DNA of 27,774 nt, from NCBI GenBank assembly GCA_049509635.1, contig JBEKZS010000044.1, forward strand, positions 1 through 27,774, read 5' to 3'. Shown here in pieces: positions 24,865 through 27,774 of this stretch. The notes beneath the pieces were generated by a model. The model made no database searches, was not told the origin of the DNA, and worked only from the letters and a program-made list of their open reading frames with translations. The translations under genes and the position numbers were made by a program. This DNA is from Roseiarcus sp049509635. GTDB taxonomy: Bacteria > Pseudomonadota > Alphaproteobacteria > Rhizobiales > Beijerinckiaceae. Position 1 is the first letter of the stretch. Each line of letters opens with the position of its first letter.

Positions 24865-25019
24865 CGCGCCGCGCCCGATCCCTGGTTGACTTCGGCTCGC
24901 GCCCCGGTCGCCAACCGGCCGAGCGGCGTGGGGGATCGCGAATTTTCCGGTTTCGTCGGTAGGGGCGGGCTTCGGCCGACGCGCGGCCCCGCGTCCGGCC
25001 TGATGAGCGCCCGCGGATC

Positions 25020-27774
25020 ATGATGGAAAAGAACTTCGACCCCGCCGCCGTCGAGCCGCGGATCTCGGCGCAATGGGAGGCCGAGGGCGCGTTTCGCGCC
25101 GGGCGGCCCGAGCGCGCGGACGCCGAGCCGTTCTGCGTCGTGATTCCGCCGCCCAACGTCACCGGCAACCTGCACATGGGCCATGCGCTCAACAACACGC
25201 TGCAGGACATATTGTGCCGCTATCACCGGATGCGGGGCAGGGACGTGCTCTGGCAGCCCGGCACCGATCACGCCGGCATCGCGACCCAGATGATCGTCGA
25301 GCGCCAGCTGATGGAGCGCCAGCAGCCCGATCGCCGCCAGCTCGGGCGCGAGAAATTCCTCGAGCGGGTCTGGGCCTGGAAGGCCGAATCGGGCGGCGCC
25401 ATCGTCAACCAGCTCAAGCGCCTCGGCGCCTCCTGCGACTGGAGCCGCGAGCGCTTCACCATGGACGAGGGCCTGTCTAAGGCCGTGGTCAAGGTGTTCG
25501 TCCAGCTCCATCGCGAAGGGCTGATCTACAAGGACAAGCGGCTGGTCAACTGGGATCCGCAGTTCCAGACCGCGATCTCCGATCTCGAAGTCGTGCAGGT
25601 CGAGTGCAAGGGCTCGTTCAAATGGTCGCGCGACGACGGCGCGCCGCTCGATGCGGCGGCTTTGCGCAAGACGCTCGACCGGAACCCGAACGGGCATCTC
25701 TATCATTTCGACTATCCGATCGTCGACGCGGCGGGGGAGGCGACCGGCGCCCATCTGACCGTCGCCACGACCCGGCCGGAGACGATGCTCGGCGACACCG
25801 CCGTCGCCGTCCATCCCGGCGACGACCGCTATGCCGCGCTGGTCGGCGCGCGCGTGCGGCTGCCGCTGGTCGGACGTCTGATCGCGATCGTCGCCGACGA
25901 TTATTCCGATCCGGAGAAGGGCACCGGCGCGGTCAAGATCACGCCGGCGCATGACTTCAACGATTTCGAGGTCGGCCGGCGCCATCTCGCCGAAGGCGCG
26001 CGCGCGATCAATATCCTCGACGCCGAGGGGCGGATCCAGATCAAGGGCAATGTCGCCTTCTTCGACGGCCTTCCGACGCAGGACCATGACTGGGCGCGCG
26101 CGGCGGCGCTCGACGGGCTCGACCGCTTCGAGGCGCGCAAGCGCATCGTCGCGATGATGGCGGCCGAGGGCCTGCTCGCGAAGATCGAGCCGCACGGCCA
26201 TATGGTTCCCCATGGCGACCGTTCCGGCGTCGTCATCGAGCCCTGGCTCACCGATCAATGGTACGTCGACGCCAAGACGCTCGCGCAGCCCGCGCTGAAG
26301 GCGGTGCGCGACGGACGGACGCTGTTCACCCCGAAGAACTGGGAGAAGACCTATTTCGACTGGCTGGACAACATCCAGCCCTGGTGCATCTCGCGCCAGC
26401 TGTGGTGGGGCCATCAGATCCCCGCGTGGTACGCGCCCTGGGGCGCCGTCTATGTCGGCGAGACCGAGGCGGCGGCCTGCGGCGAGGCGCTCGCCGACGG
26501 CGTCGAGCGCGGCGCGCTGAGCCAGGATGAAGCCGATGCGATCGCGGCCGATCCGGAGCGGCTCGCCGCGACCTTCACCCGCGAGGAGGACGTGCTCGAC
26601 ACCTGGTTCTCCTCGGCGCTGTGGCCGTTCTCGACGCTCGGCTGGCCCGACGAGACGCCCGAGCTCGCGCGCTTCTATCCCACCTCGGTGCTCGTCACCG
26701 GCTTCGACATCATCTTCTTCTGGGTCGCCCGGATGATGATGATGGGGCTGCATTTCAGGGACGAGATCCCGTTCCGCGACGTCTACATCCACGCCCTCGT
26801 CCGCGACGAGAAGGGCGCGAAAATGTCGAAGTCGAAGGGCAATGTCGTCGATCCCCTGGCGCTGATCGACGAATACGGCGCCGATTCGCTCCGATTCACC
26901 CTCGCCGCGATGGCGGCGCAGGGCCGCGACGTCAAGCTCTCGACCGCGCGCATCGAGGGCTATCGCAATTTCGCGACCAAGCTGTGGAACGCCGCGCGAT
27001 TCGCCGAGATGAACGGCTGCCGGCGGGTCGCCGGCTTCGATCCCGCCGCCGTGCGCGACCCGCTCAACCGCTGGATCCTCGGCGAGGCCGCGCGCGCGGC
27101 GGGCGAGACCGCCGGCGCGATCGAGGCGTTCCGCTTCAACGACGCCGCCAACGCCGTCTACCGCTTCGTCTGGAACGTGTTCTGCGACTGGCATCTGGAG
27201 CTCGCCAAGCCGGTGCTGCAGGGCGGCGAGGACGGGCCGGCGCGCGCCGAGGCGCAGGCGACGATCGCTGATGTCCTCGACCGGATTTTCGCGCTGCTGC
27301 ATCCCTTCATGCCGTTCCTCACCGAGGAGCTGTGGGCGATCGCCGGGCAGGCCGGGCCGCCCCGCGCGCAAATGCTCGCGCTCGGGCCCTGGCCCGAGGC
27401 GGGCGCGGCGCGCGACGCGGAGGCCGAGGCCGAGATCGGCTGGCTGGTCGATCTCGTCTCGGAAATCCGCTCGGTGCGCGCCGAAATGGGCGTCCCGGCG
27501 GCCGCGCAGCTGCCGTTGACCCTGATCGAAGCTTCGCCGACGATCCGCGCTTTTGCGGGAAAATGGGGCGACACGATCGCGCGGCTCGCGCGGGTGACCC
27601 AGATCGATTTCGCCGCGGCCGCGCCGCGCGGCTCGGTGCCGATCCTCGTGCGCGGCGCGCTCGCCTCGATCCCGCTCGGCGATCTCGTCGATCTCCCCGC
27701 CGAACGCGCGCGCCTCGCCAAGGAGATCGCGCGCGAGCGCAAGGATGTCGCCGGCGTCGAAGCCAAGCTCGCCA
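25020..27774 (+). CDS. valS: Valyl-tRNA synthetase (3' end cut by window)
   Basis: The class Ia synthetase is open from ATG 25020 to the window edge: 918 codons, close to the roughly 950 of full-length enzymes. The HIGH motif is PNVTGNLHMGHALNN (His52-Met-Gly-His55). The editing (CP1) domain includes TTRPETMLGDTAVAVHP and GTGAVKITPAHDFNDFEVG. The KMSKS motif is GAKMSKSKGNVVDP, with Lys601 at its head, still in frame. LDTWFSSALWPFSTLGWP and FFWVARMMMMGLHF are ValRS blocks. The visible end enters the C-terminal coiled-coil arm (ERARLAKEIARERKDVAGVEAKLA, given here only as its last window residues). Two adjacent ATGs (25020, 25023) could serve as start; the first mirrors the usual M-x-EK opening. 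Confidence 0.97.
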   Translation, partial: MMEKNFDPAAVEPRISAQWEAEGAFRAGRPERADAEPFCVVIPPPNVTGNLHMGHALNNTLQDILCRYHRMRGRDVLWQPGTDHAGIATQMIVERQLMERQQPDRRQLGREKFLERVWAWKAESGGAIVNQLKRLGASCDWSRERFTMDEGLSKAVVKVFVQLHREGLIYKDKRLVNWDPQFQTAISDLEVVQVECKGSFKWSRDDGAPLDAAALRKTLDRNPNGHLYHFDYPIVDAAGEATGAHLTVATTRPETMLGDTAVAVHPGDDRYAALVGARVRLPLVGRLIAIVADDYSDPEKGTGAVKITPAHDFNDFEVGRRHLAEGARAINILDAEGRIQIKGNVAFFDGLPTQDHDWARAAALDGLDRFEARKRIVAMMAAEGLLAKIEPHGHMVPHGDRSGVVIEPWLTDQWYVDAKTLAQPALKAVRDGRTLFTPKNWEKTYFDWLDNIQPWCISRQLWWGHQIPAWYAPWGAVYVGETEAAACGEALADGVERGALSQDEADAIAADPERLAATFTREEDVLDTWFSSALWPFSTLGWPDETPELARFYPTSVLVTGFDIIFFWVARMMMMGLHFRDEIPFRDVYIHALVRDEKGAKMSKSKGNVVDPLALIDEYGADSLRFTLAAMAAQGRDVKLSTARIEGYRNFATKLWNAARFAEMNGCRRVAGFDPAAVRDPLNRWILGEAARAAGETAGAIEAFRFNDAANAVYRFVWNVFCDWHLELAKPVLQGGEDGPARAEAQATIADVLDRIFALLHPFMPFLTEELWAIAGQAGPPRAQMLALGPWPEAGAARDAEAEAEIGWLVDLVSEIRSVRAEMGVPAAAQLPLTLIEASPTIRAFAGKWGDTIARLARVTQIDFAAAAPRGSVPILVRGALASIPLGDLVDLPAERARLAKEIARERKDVAGVEAKLA

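Noticed and set aside
24861..27371. An 836-codon minus-strand frame
   Set aside because: It is a shadow of valS, whose HIGH and KMSKS motifs stay in frame on the plus strand.

Overview
The window is GC-rich chromosomal DNA from an alphaproteobacterium, most likely of the order Hyphomicrobiales (Rhizobiales). The evidence is gene order and gene content: dusB-ntrB-ntrC-ntrY-ntrX-dat-hfq-hflX in one direction, tRNA-Cys-pcm-tolC-popZ-valS in one direction, a one-step phosphatidylcholine synthase (Pcs), a PopZ polar organiser, and promoter-like sites of the alphaproteobacterial CTTGAC/CTATAT type. A BciB-like ferredoxin-dependent vinyl reductase homologue hints at a bacteriochlorophyll-making lineage, but this one gene does not prove phototrophy. 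The genus cannot be fixed from the sequence alone. I call 21 protein genes (20 complete, valS cut by the window edge) and one tRNA.

Layout. (1) 1-6397, minus strand: a ferritin-like four-helix-bundle protein, a BciB/FrhB-family Fe-S flavoprotein, a CPA1 Na+/H+ antiporter, then cysK-alaX-sseA (read right to left), where cysK and alaX share one base. A strong hairpin with a T-rich tail lies at the left edge. (2) 6398-6654: divergent promoter region between cysK and dusB. (3) 6655-16960, plus strand: the nitrogen-regulation block. DusB modifies tRNA; NtrB/NtrC and NtrY/NtrX are two sensor kinase-response regulator pairs; then come a D-amino acid transaminase, the RNA chaperone Hfq and the GTPase HflX. 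(4) 16961-17957: about 1 kb without a convincing gene, holding three copies of a 102-bp element with an AT-rich core and GC hairpins, plus a perfect 10-bp dyad in an AT-rich pocket. (5) 17958-20532, minus strand: a GT4 glycosyltransferase and a UbiH/COQ6-type flavin monooxygenase. (6) 20762-27774, plus strand: pcs, tRNA-Cys(GCA), a PIMT-like methyltransferase, tolC, popZ and valS.

Most of the window is conserved housekeeping and regulation. The least explained parts are the three-copy repeat downstream of hflX, the stacked TGCAAC/GTTGCA dyads before ntrY, the unusually long ntrB-ntrC gap with two hairpins, and a perfect palindrome at the predicted start of the tolC transcript. I see no phage, transposon, CRISPR array or defence system. 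I did not find a clearly novel multi-gene system.
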